NCBI GenBank assembly: GCA_963708725.1
Contig: CAVPTL010000020.1
Location: 59,140 to 123,139 of the forward strand
Reading direction: 5' to 3'
DNA: 64,000 nucleotides
From: CAVPTL01 sp963708725
GTDB taxonomy: Bacteria; Actinomycetota; Thermoleophilia; Gaiellales; JAICJC01
The notes beneath the pieces are model-generated. The model was given only the letters and a program-made list of their open reading frames with translations. It searched no databases and was not told where the DNA came from. Below, piece by piece: positions 1 through 7,987 of the stretch. Each line of letters opens with the position of its first letter. Positions within the stretch are counted from its first letter, which is position 1. Position numbers and translations under genes: made by a program.

Positions 1-1652
1 TAGGCCACGCCCTCCTTGCGCTGGAGCTCGTAGAGCAGGTTGAGAATCGCCGCTTGCACCGAGACGTCGAGTGCCGAGGTCGGCTCGTCACAGACCACCA
101 GCTTTGGGTCGCCGGCGAAGGCTCTGGCGATCGCGACCCGCTGCTTGAGTCCGCCCGAAAGCTGTTTGGGGCGTACTCCCAGGTAGCGATCGGCCAGCCG
201 CACCGATCGGGTCAGCTCGACCAGCCGGGTGTCGCGTTCTTTTCCGCGCAGCCCGGCAAGCTTGGAGAGCGACCGTCCCACCAGCTTGCGCACCGTATGG
301 CGTCGGTTGAGGGCAGAGTCGGGATTTTGGAACACGATCTGGATCGCTTTGACCTGATCGCCGGAGCGCTTCTTGGTGGTGCCGGGAAGCGGCGCCCCGG
401 AGAGCTCGAGGGTGGCCCCCGTATCGGGAGCGGTAATCCCCAGGAGCACCCGTGCGAGGGTGGTTTTGCCGCTACCCGACTCCCCGACCAGCCCCAGCGT
501 CTCCCCCGCGCGGATTTGCATCTGCACCCCGGCCAGAGCGTGGATATCGACCCCCGAGACCTTGAATGTCTTCGACAGATCGGTGGCGTTCAGAAGCGGT
601 TCGAAGGTGCGCTCGGCGGCATCGGTGATGTCGCCTCCGGCGGCGTGCGGAAGCGACGGTGCCTGCTCATGGAAATGGCAGCGAGACTCGCGGTTGGCTC
701 CCACCGGGTACATCGGCGGCGGATCGGTCCGGCAGCGATCCTGCACCAGTCCGCAGCGGTCGGCGAAGATGCACCCCGCGATCTCGGCACCCGGCGCGGG
801 CAGGAAGCCGGGGATGGTGTCGAGCCACCCGTCCTCCTTGAGCCGGCCCCGTCGCGGAATGCAGCGCAGAAGCCCGACGGTATAGGGGTGGCGGGGGTCG
901 TGAAAGACCTCACTCGCGGGCCCCTGCTCGACCATCTCGCCGGCGTACAGCACGCCCACGCGGTCGCACATCTTGGCGATCACGCCGAGGTTGTGGCTGA
1001 TGAAGAGCAGGGAGGTCGAGAGCTCCTCTCGCAGCGCCGCCACCAGATCGAGCACCTCGGCCTCGACCGTCGCGTCGAGACCGGTGGTCGGCTCGTCGAG
1101 GATCAGCAGGGCCGGCTCGACGGCGAGCGCCATGGCGATAATCACCCGCTGCTGCATCCCGCCTGACAGTTGGTGTGGGAAGCGATCCATCACGTTACGC
1201 GGATCCGAGATTCGCACCCGGGCGAGGGCGGCTTCGGAACGTTCGACGGCCTCTTTGCGGCTGGCTCCGCCGACTTCGAACACCTCCGCCACCTGGCGTC
1301 CGATCTGCATCGAGGGGTTGAGCGCGCGAGACGCGTCCTGATAGACCATCGACACGGAGTTGGCCCGCATCGTGCGCAGCTCGGACTCGCTCAGGTCATA
1401 TGGATTGCGACCGTCGATGGTGATCGAGCCGCCCGAGACCGAGCCGTTGCGCGGCAGGTAGCGAACCAGGGCGAGCGCCACGGTCGATTTACCGCAGCCG
1501 GACTCGCCCACCAGCCCGAACGACTCTCCGCGGCCGACCTCGAACGACACCCCGCGGATCGCGGCTCGCTCCTGCCCGCGCACGCGGTAGGAGATCTCGA
1601 GCTCGTCGACGCGCAGTGCGGCGGTTTCGGTGGGAAGGGGTGCGGCGCTCAT
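1..1652 (-). CDS. Fused double-ATPase subunit of an oligopeptide-type ABC importer (partial, C-terminus off the left edge)
   Basis: Reading frame open from ATG at 1652 down to base 1, so about 550 codons are visible and the 3' end is missing. It holds two complete ABC cassettes in one chain, like DppD joined to DppF. Cassette 1 has Walker A GESGCGKS (about residue 50), signature LSGGMQQRV (about 162) and Walker B LLILDEPTTGLD. It is followed by the cysteine-bearing C-terminal extension usual in oligopeptide importers (CIFADRC, then further Cys). Cassette 2 has Walker A GESGSGKT, signature LSGGLKQRV and Walker B LVVCDEPTSALD. It should power the permease pair encoded just upstream; its ATG overlaps the upstream permease stop as ATGA. 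Substrate cannot be told from the ATPase. Family assignment is firm. Confidence 0.93.
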   Translation of the reverse strand, partial: MSAAPLPTETAALRVDELEISYRVRGQERAAIRGVSFEVGRGESFGLVGESGCGKSTVALALVRYLPRNGSVSGGSITIDGRNPYDLSESELRTMRANSVSMVYQDASRALNPSMQIGRQVAEVFEVGGASRKEAVERSEAALARVRISDPRNVMDRFPHQLSGGMQQRVIIAMALAVEPALLILDEPTTGLDATVEAEVLDLVAALREELSTSLLFISHNLGVIAKMCDRVGVLYAGEMVEQGPASEVFHDPRHPYTVGLLRCIPRRGRLKEDGWLDTIPGFLPAPGAEIAGCIFADRCGLVQDRCRTDPPPMYPVGANRESRCHFHEQAPSLPHAAGGDITDAAERTFEPLLNATDLSKTFKVSGVDIHALAGVQMQIRAGETLGLVGESGSGKTTLARVLLGITAPDTGATLELSGAPLPGTTKKRSGDQVKAIQIVFQNPDSALNRRHTVRKLVGRSLSKLAGLRGKERDTRLVELTRSVRLADRYLGVRPKQLSGGLKQRVAIARAFAGDPKLVVCDEPTSALDVSVQAAILNLLYELQRKEGVA

Positions 1653-2536
1653 TCGTCCAGCACTTTCTCGATCGCGTCGGCGACCAGGTTGACGGCAATC
1701 ACCAGGGAGGCGATGGCGGCGGCGGCGAACAGGACCTCCCACCAGTAGCCCGCGGGCACGACCGAGATGTTGTCAGCGATATCGTCGCCCCAGTCAGGTG
1801 TCGGCGGCGGGATTCCGAAGCCGAGAAACGACAGTGTGGCCACGGTGAACACCGCGTAGCCGAGCCGCACGGTGAACTCCACCAGGATCGGCGACATGAC
1901 GTTTGGCAGGAGCTCGGACACCATGATGTAGAGCCCGTTCTCGTTTCGCAGGCGAGCGGCGGTGACGTAATCCAGCTCGCGTTCCTGAATCACCGCGGTG
2001 CGGACGGTACGCGCGATCAACGGCGCGAAGATGAACCCGATGCAGATCGTGATGGTCACGTTGGACGGCCCCAGCGCTGCGATCACCACGACGGCGGTGA
2101 TCACCAGGGGCAGTGCCAGCACCGCGTCCACGAACCGGCTGATCGTGTCGTCGACCCAGCCGCGCATGTAGCCGGTGATCAACCCCAGGAGCGTCCCCAG
2201 AATTGTGCCCAGCGTGGTTGCGAGCAGCGCGACCACGAGCACCACGCGCACACCGGTGATGACTCGTGCAAAGACGTCACGGCCGGTCTGATCGGTGCCG
2301 AACCAGTGGCTACCCGACGGCGAGGCGTCGGTGTGCAGCAGATCCTGATGGTAAGGCCCGTAGCGAACAACGTGATAGCCGATGAATGCACACACGATCC
2401 AGAAGATCAGGATCGTGGCCCCGATCAGAAACGTCTTTGACTTGCGCAGCTCTCGCCACTGCTCACGGCGGACCCGTTTGGCGTCCGAATCGACCGAGCC
2501 GGCGAGGTCGCTGGGGTCGGCGGGAACGGCGCTCAC
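1649..2536 (-). CDS. ABC importer inner-membrane permease, DppC type
   Basis: 295 residues, usual length for DppC/OppC permeases. A cytosolic N-terminus of about 30 residues precedes a membrane segment (FLIGATILIFWIVCAFIG), a large periplasmic loop, and the binding-protein-dependent transport domain. The coupling-helix EAA-like loop is visible as DYVTAARLRNENG, and the C-terminal helix region contains FLGFGIPPPTPDWG, typical of DppC. The start is GTG at 2536, overlapping the DppB-type stop as GTGA; the stop overlaps the ATPase ATG as ATGA. With the DppB-type partner it forms the membrane channel of the importer. The substrate could be peptides, nickel, opines or another small organic compound. 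Confidence 0.93.
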   Translation of the reverse strand: MSAVPADPSDLAGSVDSDAKRVRREQWRELRKSKTFLIGATILIFWIVCAFIGYHVVRYGPYHQDLLHTDASPSGSHWFGTDQTGRDVFARVITGVRVVLVVALLATTLGTILGTLLGLITGYMRGWVDDTISRFVDAVLALPLVITAVVVIAALGPSNVTITICIGFIFAPLIARTVRTAVIQERELDYVTAARLRNENGLYIMVSELLPNVMSPILVEFTVRLGYAVFTVATLSFLGFGIPPPTPDWGDDIADNISVVPAGYWWEVLFAAAAIASLVIAVNLVADAIEKVLDE

Positions 2537-3486
2537 TTGTCACCACCCAGCCGCAGGCGCGGGTTCAGGAGCGTGTAGCTGATATCGGCGATCAGGGTTG
2601 CGACCAGGTAGACCACCCCGATCGTGAGCACGGTGGCCTCGAGCAGCGGGAAGTCCTTGGCGTTTGCGGCCTTGAAGGTGAGCGAGCCGATGCCGTTGTA
2701 GTGGAACAGGTACTCCACCACCACCAGGCCGCCGATCAGATATCCCACCTGTGTCGCCACGACCGTGATCGTCGGCAGAAGCGCGTTTCGCAGCACGTGT
2801 CGGCGGACCACGGTCTTGGTCGGCAGGCCCTTCAGCACCGCGGTGCGGGTGTAGTCGGCGTTCAGGGCTTCGATGGTGCCCGCCCGCGCCATCCGCATGA
2901 TGTAGCCGAACAGCACGAACGCGATCGCGATCGCGGGCATTATCAGGTGGAAGATCTGGGTGAACGGTCCCGCACCGGTGGGCGCGGCGGCACTGACCGG
3001 TAAGACGTTCAGCCAGATCCCGAAGATCATGATCAAAAACACACCCGACACGAACTCAGGCAGGCCGAGCAGCGACAACCCGAACACGCTGATCGTGCGG
3101 TCGGCCCACCCACCGTATTTCAGGCCGGCGATCACCCCCGACAGGATCGACAGCGGCACGCACAGCAGGAACGCCACAGCGGCCAGTTTCAGTGAATTGA
3201 GAAGCGCGCTGGTGATGAACGGCCGAATCGGGGCCTGGTAGCTGTACGACTCCCCCATGTCGCCGTGGGCGAGGTTGTCGATCCAATCCTTGTACTGAGT
3301 GACGAGCGGCCGGTCGACGCCCAGCTTGTGGTCGAGCGCCGCCACGCCGGCGGGGGTGGCCAGGTTTCCGAGAATCGTCCGGCCGGGATCTCCCGGCAGC
3401 TGCTGACCTGCCCAGAAGATGATGATCGAGAGGATCCACAGGGTGATGAGGGCCAGCCCGATTCGCTTGAGTATGTAGACCGCCAT
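2533..3486 (-). CDS. ABC importer inner-membrane permease, DppB type
   Basis: 317 residues. The N-terminal signature YILKRIGLALITLWILSII is characteristic of DppB/OppB, followed by LPGDPG and a periplasmic loop. The permease core carries the cytoplasmic loop DYTRTAVLKGLP and the following VVRRHVLRNALLPTIT, where the family contacts the ATPases. The ATG at 3486 has a good ribosome binding site (GGAGGA, about 5 nt away). It follows the solute-binding-protein gene by 58 nt containing a long GC hairpin, and overlaps the next permease by 4 nt. Confidence 0.94.
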   Translation of the reverse strand: MAVYILKRIGLALITLWILSIIIFWAGQQLPGDPGRTILGNLATPAGVAALDHKLGVDRPLVTQYKDWIDNLAHGDMGESYSYQAPIRPFITSALLNSLKLAAVAFLLCVPLSILSGVIAGLKYGGWADRTISVFGLSLLGLPEFVSGVFLIMIFGIWLNVLPVSAAAPTGAGPFTQIFHLIMPAIAIAFVLFGYIMRMARAGTIEALNADYTRTAVLKGLPTKTVVRRHVLRNALLPTITVVATQVGYLIGGLVVVEYLFHYNGIGSLTFKAANAKDFPLLEATVLTIGVVYLVATLIADISYTLLNPRLRLGGDK

Positions 3487-3502
3487 CTCGTCCTCCGTGA
3501 TC

Positions 3503-3533
3503 GTGCCGGCGGCGGGTTGGCCGCCGCCGGCAC
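3503..3533 (-). repeat. Perfect 13-bp GC hairpin between the binding-protein and permease genes
   Basis: Arms 3503-3515 and 3521-3533 are exact reverse complements (GTGCCGGCGGCGG against CCGCCGCCGGCAC) around a 5-base loop. The hairpin lies 11 nt after the binding-protein stop codon and before the permease ribosome binding site. There is no T tract on either side, so it does not look like an intrinsic terminator. In other importer operons hairpins at this place protect the upstream binding-protein message from 3' exonucleases and so raise its level over the permeases; that role here is inferred. Confidence 0.8.
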
Positions 3534-3544
3534 CTCATGGTGAT

Positions 3545-5227
3545 TCAGGCAGCGACTGGACCGGCGCCGCTGAGGAAGATCTGGCCCATGCCGGTGGTGA
3601 CCACGCCGGCGATAGCCTTCTTGGAGACGCTGATCGCATCGAAGTAGTACGCGATGATGTAGGGCGTCTCGTCGAGCAGCAGCGTCTCGATCTGGCCGGC
3701 GATCTTCTTCTGCGTGGACAGGTCGAGCGCCGCCACGTACTGCTTCACCAGCTGGTCATACTGAGGATTCTTGAAGTGGGCTGCGTTCCACGCGCCGTCG
3801 GAGGTCAGCGTGGCAGCGAGCACCACATTCGGCACTCCGCGGTGGCCGTAGTCGACCAGGCTCATCGTGCCCGACAGCCAGTGATCCTTGTAGTAGGTGC
3901 TCTGGTTGTCGACGTGCAGGTTGATGTCGATGCCGATCGCCTGGCCCGCCTGCTTGATGATGGTCGCGTAGTCCGACATCTCCTGGTAGTTCTCGGTGTA
4001 CAGGTCGGTCGTGAACCCGTTGGGGTGGCCGGCCTGCGACATCAGCTGCTTGGCCTTGGGGATGTCCTGCACCCGCTGCGGCACCGTGGTGTTGGTCGAT
4101 CGGAACATCGGCGCAAACGGCGTATCGTTGCCGAGCTGGGCATAACCCTTGAACAATGCCTGGGCGATCTCCGGGCGATTGAGCGACAGCGCCATGGCCT
4201 GGCGCACCAGCTTGTTGTTCCAGGGGGACTTGTCGTTTCGCATCGAGAGCTCGCGATGCTGCGACGACTTGCTGACCCACAGGGTGTAGTCGGGATTGTT
4301 CAGCACGCCCTCGGCGCCGGACGGCACGATCAGGTTGACGATGTCCACGTCGCCGCCGATCAGCGCGGTGATCTGCGGGCCCTGGTCGGGATAGAACGAG
4401 TGCTCGAGCTTCGCGGGAAGCACCTTGCCGCCCCACCAGTTGGGGTTGGGGACGAAGGTTGCGCCGTCGTTGGCGTGGTAGGCCTGGAGCTTGAACGCGC
4501 CGGTACCAAGGAAGTCCTTCTGCCACTTGGCGTAGTCGGTGCCGTTCTTGACGATGATCATGTTGTAGTTGTCCGACGAGATCAGGTACGGGAAGTTGCC
4601 GTTCGGTGCCTCCAGGTTGAACTGCACCGTCTGGTCGTCGATCTTCTTGACGCCCGACTTGTCGAGCACGCCGGTGAACACCGACGCCGCGTTCACGTAC
4701 ACCTTCGGGTCGGAGTTCTGCTGGAAGCTGTAGACGACGTCGTCGGCGGTCATCGGGCTGCCGTCTGAGAACGTGACGCCCGGGCGGAGCTTGTACGTCC
4801 ACACCGAGGCGTCGGTGTTGGGCGAGAAACTCAGCGCCAGCATGGGCTTGAGCAGGTTCGTCTTGGGGTCGTTGAAGCTCAGATACTCGCCCGTCTGCTG
4901 GATCATCGTGAGGCCGCCCTCGTCATAGATCTGGGCGGGATTGATGGCGCTGGTGGGCACCACGCCGGCGATCCGGAGGGTGGCGCCGGCCTGGGGCTTG
5001 GCGGTTGGAGTCGATCCGCCGGTGCTGGTCGCCGAGCTGGACGAGTTGGCACTGCCGCAGGCGGTCACGATCGCACCGAGCAGCGGAATCGAGATGCCGA
5101 TGATCGAGCCTCGGCGCAGGAACTCCCGACGGCTGAGGTTGCCCGAGACGAACTCGTCGATAACGTGGTTCTCGAGCTCGCTTCGGTTACGACGAAGCTC
5201 GTCGAGTTTTTCAGTGTTCCGCTCCAT
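3545..5227 (-). CDS. Periplasmic solute-binding lipoprotein of the ABC importer (SBP family 5), Tat-type signal
   Basis: 560 residues with the chosen ATG at 5227, preceded by AAGGA about 9 nt away; an in-frame ATG at 5284 has no such site and falls in the promoter region. A basic N-terminal stretch precedes the twin-arginine motif SRREFLRRG, a hydrophobic segment and a lipobox ending in TAC, so a Tat-exported lipoprotein anchored outside the membrane is predicted. The mature part is a family 5 extracellular binding protein (KLRPGVTFSDGSPMTADDVVYSF). It captures the substrate and delivers it to the DppB/DppC-type permeases. Family 5 proteins bind peptides, metal chelates or other organic compounds, and the ligand is not deducible. 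Confidence 0.93.
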   Translation of the reverse strand: MERNTEKLDELRRNRSELENHVIDEFVSGNLSRREFLRRGSIIGISIPLLGAIVTACGSANSSSSATSTGGSTPTAKPQAGATLRIAGVVPTSAINPAQIYDEGGLTMIQQTGEYLSFNDPKTNLLKPMLALSFSPNTDASVWTYKLRPGVTFSDGSPMTADDVVYSFQQNSDPKVYVNAASVFTGVLDKSGVKKIDDQTVQFNLEAPNGNFPYLISSDNYNMIIVKNGTDYAKWQKDFLGTGAFKLQAYHANDGATFVPNPNWWGGKVLPAKLEHSFYPDQGPQITALIGGDVDIVNLIVPSGAEGVLNNPDYTLWVSKSSQHRELSMRNDKSPWNNKLVRQAMALSLNRPEIAQALFKGYAQLGNDTPFAPMFRSTNTTVPQRVQDIPKAKQLMSQAGHPNGFTTDLYTENYQEMSDYATIIKQAGQAIGIDINLHVDNQSTYYKDHWLSGTMSLVDYGHRGVPNVVLAATLTSDGAWNAAHFKNPQYDQLVKQYVAALDLSTQKKIAGQIETLLLDETPYIIAYYFDAISVSKKAIAGVVTTGMGQIFLSGAGPVAA

Positions 5228-5297
5228 GATCACCTGTTCCTTTTGGGGAGGCGGGCTGGTGCCCAGCTCGTGAATCTTCTCCACATGGCCGGACGTG

Positions 5298-5303
5298 TGT
5301 CAA
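5298..5303 (-). promoter_or_regulatory. Candidate -35 element (TTGACA) upstream of the importer genes
   Basis: The minus strand carries an exact TTGACA at 5303-5298 in the gap between the dehydrogenase and the binding-protein gene. A matching -10 is weak: AAGATT lies about 20 bases downstream, longer than the usual 17. It would give the importer its own promoter in addition to readthrough from the upstream catabolic genes. Confidence 0.35.
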
Positions 5304-5341
5304 GGGCTGACGTCACACCCGATCTCACTGACCGGTAACGG

Positions 5342-6442
5342 CTATCCGAACTCGATCAGCGTGCGCGCGCCGTGCCCGGCGAGCATATCGCCGAATGCCT
5401 CGTTAATACGACGAAGTGGATAACTCGACCCTTTGAGCCGGTCGAGGTCGAGCCGACCCTCCATGTAGAGGTCGAGCACCATCGGCATGTCCAGATGGGG
5501 CCGGCATGAGCCGTACAGGCTGCCGGTGACGATCTTCTCGTCGCGCACGAGGTCGGCGCCGGGCAGCTCGACGGTCGCGCCCAGCGGCGGGATGCCGATG
5601 CAGACGATGGTGCCGCCGCGGCCGACCGCTTGCCATACCTGGGCTGCCATCCCACGCGCCCCCGAGGCCTCAAACCCGTAGTTTGCTCCACGGCCTGCGG
5701 TCAGCTCGCGGACGGCCTCGACCGCGTCGGTTTCGGTCGGGTCGACCACATGTGTCGCGCCCAGCTCGAGTGCCAGCTGACGCCGTTCCGCCGTGGGGTC
5801 AACGGCAATCACGACCCCGGCGTTGACGAGCTTGCACGCCTGGAGGGCCGAGAGTCCGACTCCGCCCGCCCCGAACACGACCACTGAGCTGCCGGTGCGG
5901 ACCATCGCCCGGTTCAGCACCGCGCCGATACCGGTCATGACCGCGCATCCGACCAGGGCGGCGATCTCGAACGGCGCATCGGGCCGGATCCGTACGCAGC
6001 TGGCCTCGGGAACGACTGTGCGCTCGGCAAAGGTGGACAAAAACGAGTAGTGGTACACCGGCTTGCCGTCGAGCGAGAGCCGGGTCGTTCCGTCGAGCAG
6101 CGTCCCCGCCAGAAGCGCCGGGGCGGCGGCTTCGCACAGGCTCGGGCGCCCACCCACGCATGGCCCGCAACGTCCGCAGGCGGGAAGCCACGAAAGCACG
6201 ACGTGGTCTCCCGGTGCGACGCCCGTTACTCCATCCCCGACGCTCTCCACCACTCCCGCACCCTCGTGGCCAAGGACCGCCGGTAGCGGGCTGGGGGTGT
6301 CGCCGGTGACCGTGTTCCAGTCGCTGTGGCAGACGCCGCTGGCTCGCAGCTCAACGCTCACCTCACCGGGGCCGGGAGGGGCGAGTTCGACATCGACGAC
6401 ATCAAAGCCCGAGTTGGGTTCGCGAAGAACAGCTGCCTGCAT
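5342..6442 (-). CDS. Zinc-dependent alcohol dehydrogenase, MDR superfamily
   Basis: 366 residues. The GroES-like N-terminal domain has catalytic zinc ligands in GVCHSDW and GHEGAGVVE. The structural zinc site CGRCGPCVGGRPSLC has all four cysteines. The NAD(P)-binding Rossmann domain shows GAGGVGLSALQACKL. The pattern is that of class III-like alcohol/aldehyde dehydrogenases, including aryl-alcohol and thiol-adduct formaldehyde dehydrogenases. The gene follows the dioxygenase-like gene by 12 nt, so it probably belongs to the same catabolic transcript and oxidises an alcohol or thiol adduct. The exact substrate is unknown. Confidence 0.92.
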   Translation of the reverse strand: MQAAVLREPNSGFDVVDVELAPPGPGEVSVELRASGVCHSDWNTVTGDTPSPLPAVLGHEGAGVVESVGDGVTGVAPGDHVVLSWLPACGRCGPCVGGRPSLCEAAAPALLAGTLLDGTTRLSLDGKPVYHYSFLSTFAERTVVPEASCVRIRPDAPFEIAALVGCAVMTGIGAVLNRAMVRTGSSVVVFGAGGVGLSALQACKLVNAGVVIAVDPTAERRQLALELGATHVVDPTETDAVEAVRELTAGRGANYGFEASGARGMAAQVWQAVGRGGTIVCIGIPPLGATVELPGADLVRDEKIVTGSLYGSCRPHLDMPMVLDLYMEGRLDLDRLKGSSYPLRRINEAFGDMLAGHGARTLIEFG

Positions 6443-6454
6443 CCGGCGGGCAGA

Positions 6455-6991
6455 TTAGACGATCGAGCGGCCGGCGCCCAATTCCTCGACGTAGGTCGCC
6501 GAACGCCGGGCGAGACCGCCGTCGGCGGCCACCTCGTAGTAGCCCATCCGCCACAGCGGAGGCGAGTACAGGTGCAATGAGGTCGACGCCTCGAGACCGG
6601 CATGCCGGACGTTATGGATGCGCGACGCGTCGAAGGTAAAGCCCGCGCCTGCGGCGTACTCGGTCACCGTCGGGGCCGGCTGTCCGATGACCAAACGCTC
6701 CTCGGCGACGGTGCCGCGCACGACCCTCACCGCGCCGCACGAGAGGTCGTGGTCGTGCAGGCCGGTGTCCTGTGTGGGCATCCAGCAGATCAGCCATGCT
6801 TCCAGGTGGTGATCGCGGCGCAGGCGGAAATAGTGGCGCTCGTCCGGGGTGTGCAGCTCGAGGTTCTGCCACAGATCGGACTCCGCGGCCAGCGCGTCGG
6901 CGAGTTCGGCCAGCTCCCTCGGCTCCAGGTCACGATCGGGGATCCCACGCGTGGCAAGCCATCGATCGACACCGGCCGTGTTGTCATTCAT
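6455..6991 (-). CDS. Cysteine-dioxygenase-like cupin (thiol dioxygenase family)
   Basis: 178 residues, a usual size for bacterial cysteine dioxygenase relatives. The iron-binding cupin motif is seen as GLHDHDLSCGAVRVVRG (His-x-His, with Cys four residues after the second His), and the third histidine lies in RIHNVRHAG. Members add O2 to a small thiol such as cysteine or 3-mercaptopropionate, giving a sulfinate. The ATG at 6991 has GGAGG six bases upstream and overlaps the amidohydrolase stop by 8 nt, so the two are translationally linked. Substrate choice cannot be read from the motifs. Confidence 0.85.
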   Translation of the reverse strand: MNDNTAGVDRWLATRGIPDRDLEPRELAELADALAAESDLWQNLELHTPDERHYFRLRRDHHLEAWLICWMPTQDTGLHDHDLSCGAVRVVRGTVAEERLVIGQPAPTVTEYAAGAGFTFDASRIHNVRHAGLEASTSLHLYSPPLWRMGYYEVAADGGLARRSATYVEELGAGRSIV

Positions 6992-7948
6992 GAGATACCT
7001 CCATTCGGGCGAGCAGTCTGGCGGGGTTTTGTGTGAGGATCAGGTCGGCGGCACCGGAGCCGAGCCCGGACACCGCCCGGCGGGTGGGGTCGGTGTCGAT
7101 CACCGGGTGATCGCTTCCGTACACCACCTGTTCGGCGCCGTACGTCGAAAGCGTGAGTTCGAGCGCCTCGCGGCCCGAGCTTGCGGTGTCGAAGAACAGA
7201 TTGGGGTCGATCGAGCCCGGTTCGCCGCTGAACACCTGGCGGCGATGCTCGAGCACGGGTGCCCCTCCTGCCAGGATCGCCCAAACCGTTCGCAGCGTCG
7301 GGTGCCGGTCGCGGCCCAGCGCACGCCATGTGAAGAACGCGCGCAGCGACCACCCGGGATACTGACCGAGAGCCGTCCACCACACCGGCAGCTCAGGATG
7401 GGCGGGCTCGCACGGGGTCTCCAGTCCCGGGCCGGGATGGACGAGCAGCGGCCGGTCGCGTTCGGCCACCAGATCGAGCAGCGGGGCCATCCGCTCGAGC
7501 CGTTCGGGGAGCGCGATTGCCTCGGACGGGACGGTCACCCCGGCGAAGCCGCGATCGAGCAGCGACGCGACCGAGTCGGCCGCAGCCGGTACATCGGCAA
7601 GCACGGTCGCGGCCATGGCTTGCAGCCGTCCACCCGAGCCACGAACCACCTCCTCGATGCCCTCGTTGTAGGCGTCGACCAGCGGCGTGGCCTCCTCGGG
7701 TGGCAGTGCCTCGCATCCCAGCGGACTCGAGATCGAGATCACCGCCACGTCGATCTCTTGCTCGTCCAACTCGGCGATCCGGCGTTGTGGATCGTGGCGG
7801 GCGGGTGCGATCGTGCAGGTCGGCTCCCAGGCCAGCTCGAGCCAAGCTGGGATCCGCTCCCGGTGAGCCGAGGTGCGGCGGAGCGTCTCGAGAGCTCCGA
7901 CAGAAGCGCTTCGGGCCACAGGTGCTGGTGGATATCGATTGTGGGAAT
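6984..7948 (-). CDS. Amidohydrolase family 2 metal-dependent hydrolase, apparent single-base frameshift
   Basis: The uninterrupted frame runs from a GTG at 7919 to 6984 (311 codons). It carries the body of an amidohydrolase-2 protein: ISSPLGCEALPPEEA, RPLLVHPGPG, YGSDHPV and the C-terminal QNPARLL. Its first 25 or so residues make no sense for the family. The expected N-terminus, IDIHQHLWPEALLSEL with the metal ligands His-x-His, is encoded at 7939-7892 in another frame. The two frames would join if one base were added at the GGG run 7849-7851. The true N-terminus also lacks ATG, GTG or TTG; an ATT at 7948-7946 follows AGGGG by 7 nt. Either the sequence has an error or the gene is decaying. 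It would hydrolyse a C-N, C-O or C-C bond in the same pathway as the downstream genes. Confidence 0.75.
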
Positions 7949-7969
7949 GTTTGCGCCCCTGGTGATCTT

Positions 7970-7983
7970 GTGAAACGATTAAC
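7970..7983. promoter_or_regulatory. Candidate LacI-family operator between the regulator and the catabolic cluster
   Basis: GTGAAACGATTAAC is an imperfect dyad around a central CG, with four of six half-site bases matching on each side. This is the usual shape of LacI/PurR-family operators. It lies 4 nt before the regulator start codon and about 22 nt before the probable amidohydrolase start, so one site could govern both directions. Confidence 0.45.
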
Positions 7984-7987
7984 CATT

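Noticed and set aside
54..1748. Long plus-strand ORFs opposite the ABC ATPase gene
   Set aside because: They are antisense shadows of high-G+C codons; the minus-strand frame carries full ABC motifs.
3503..3533. Intrinsic terminator after the binding-protein gene
   Set aside because: No T tract on either strand; better viewed as a stabilising hairpin.
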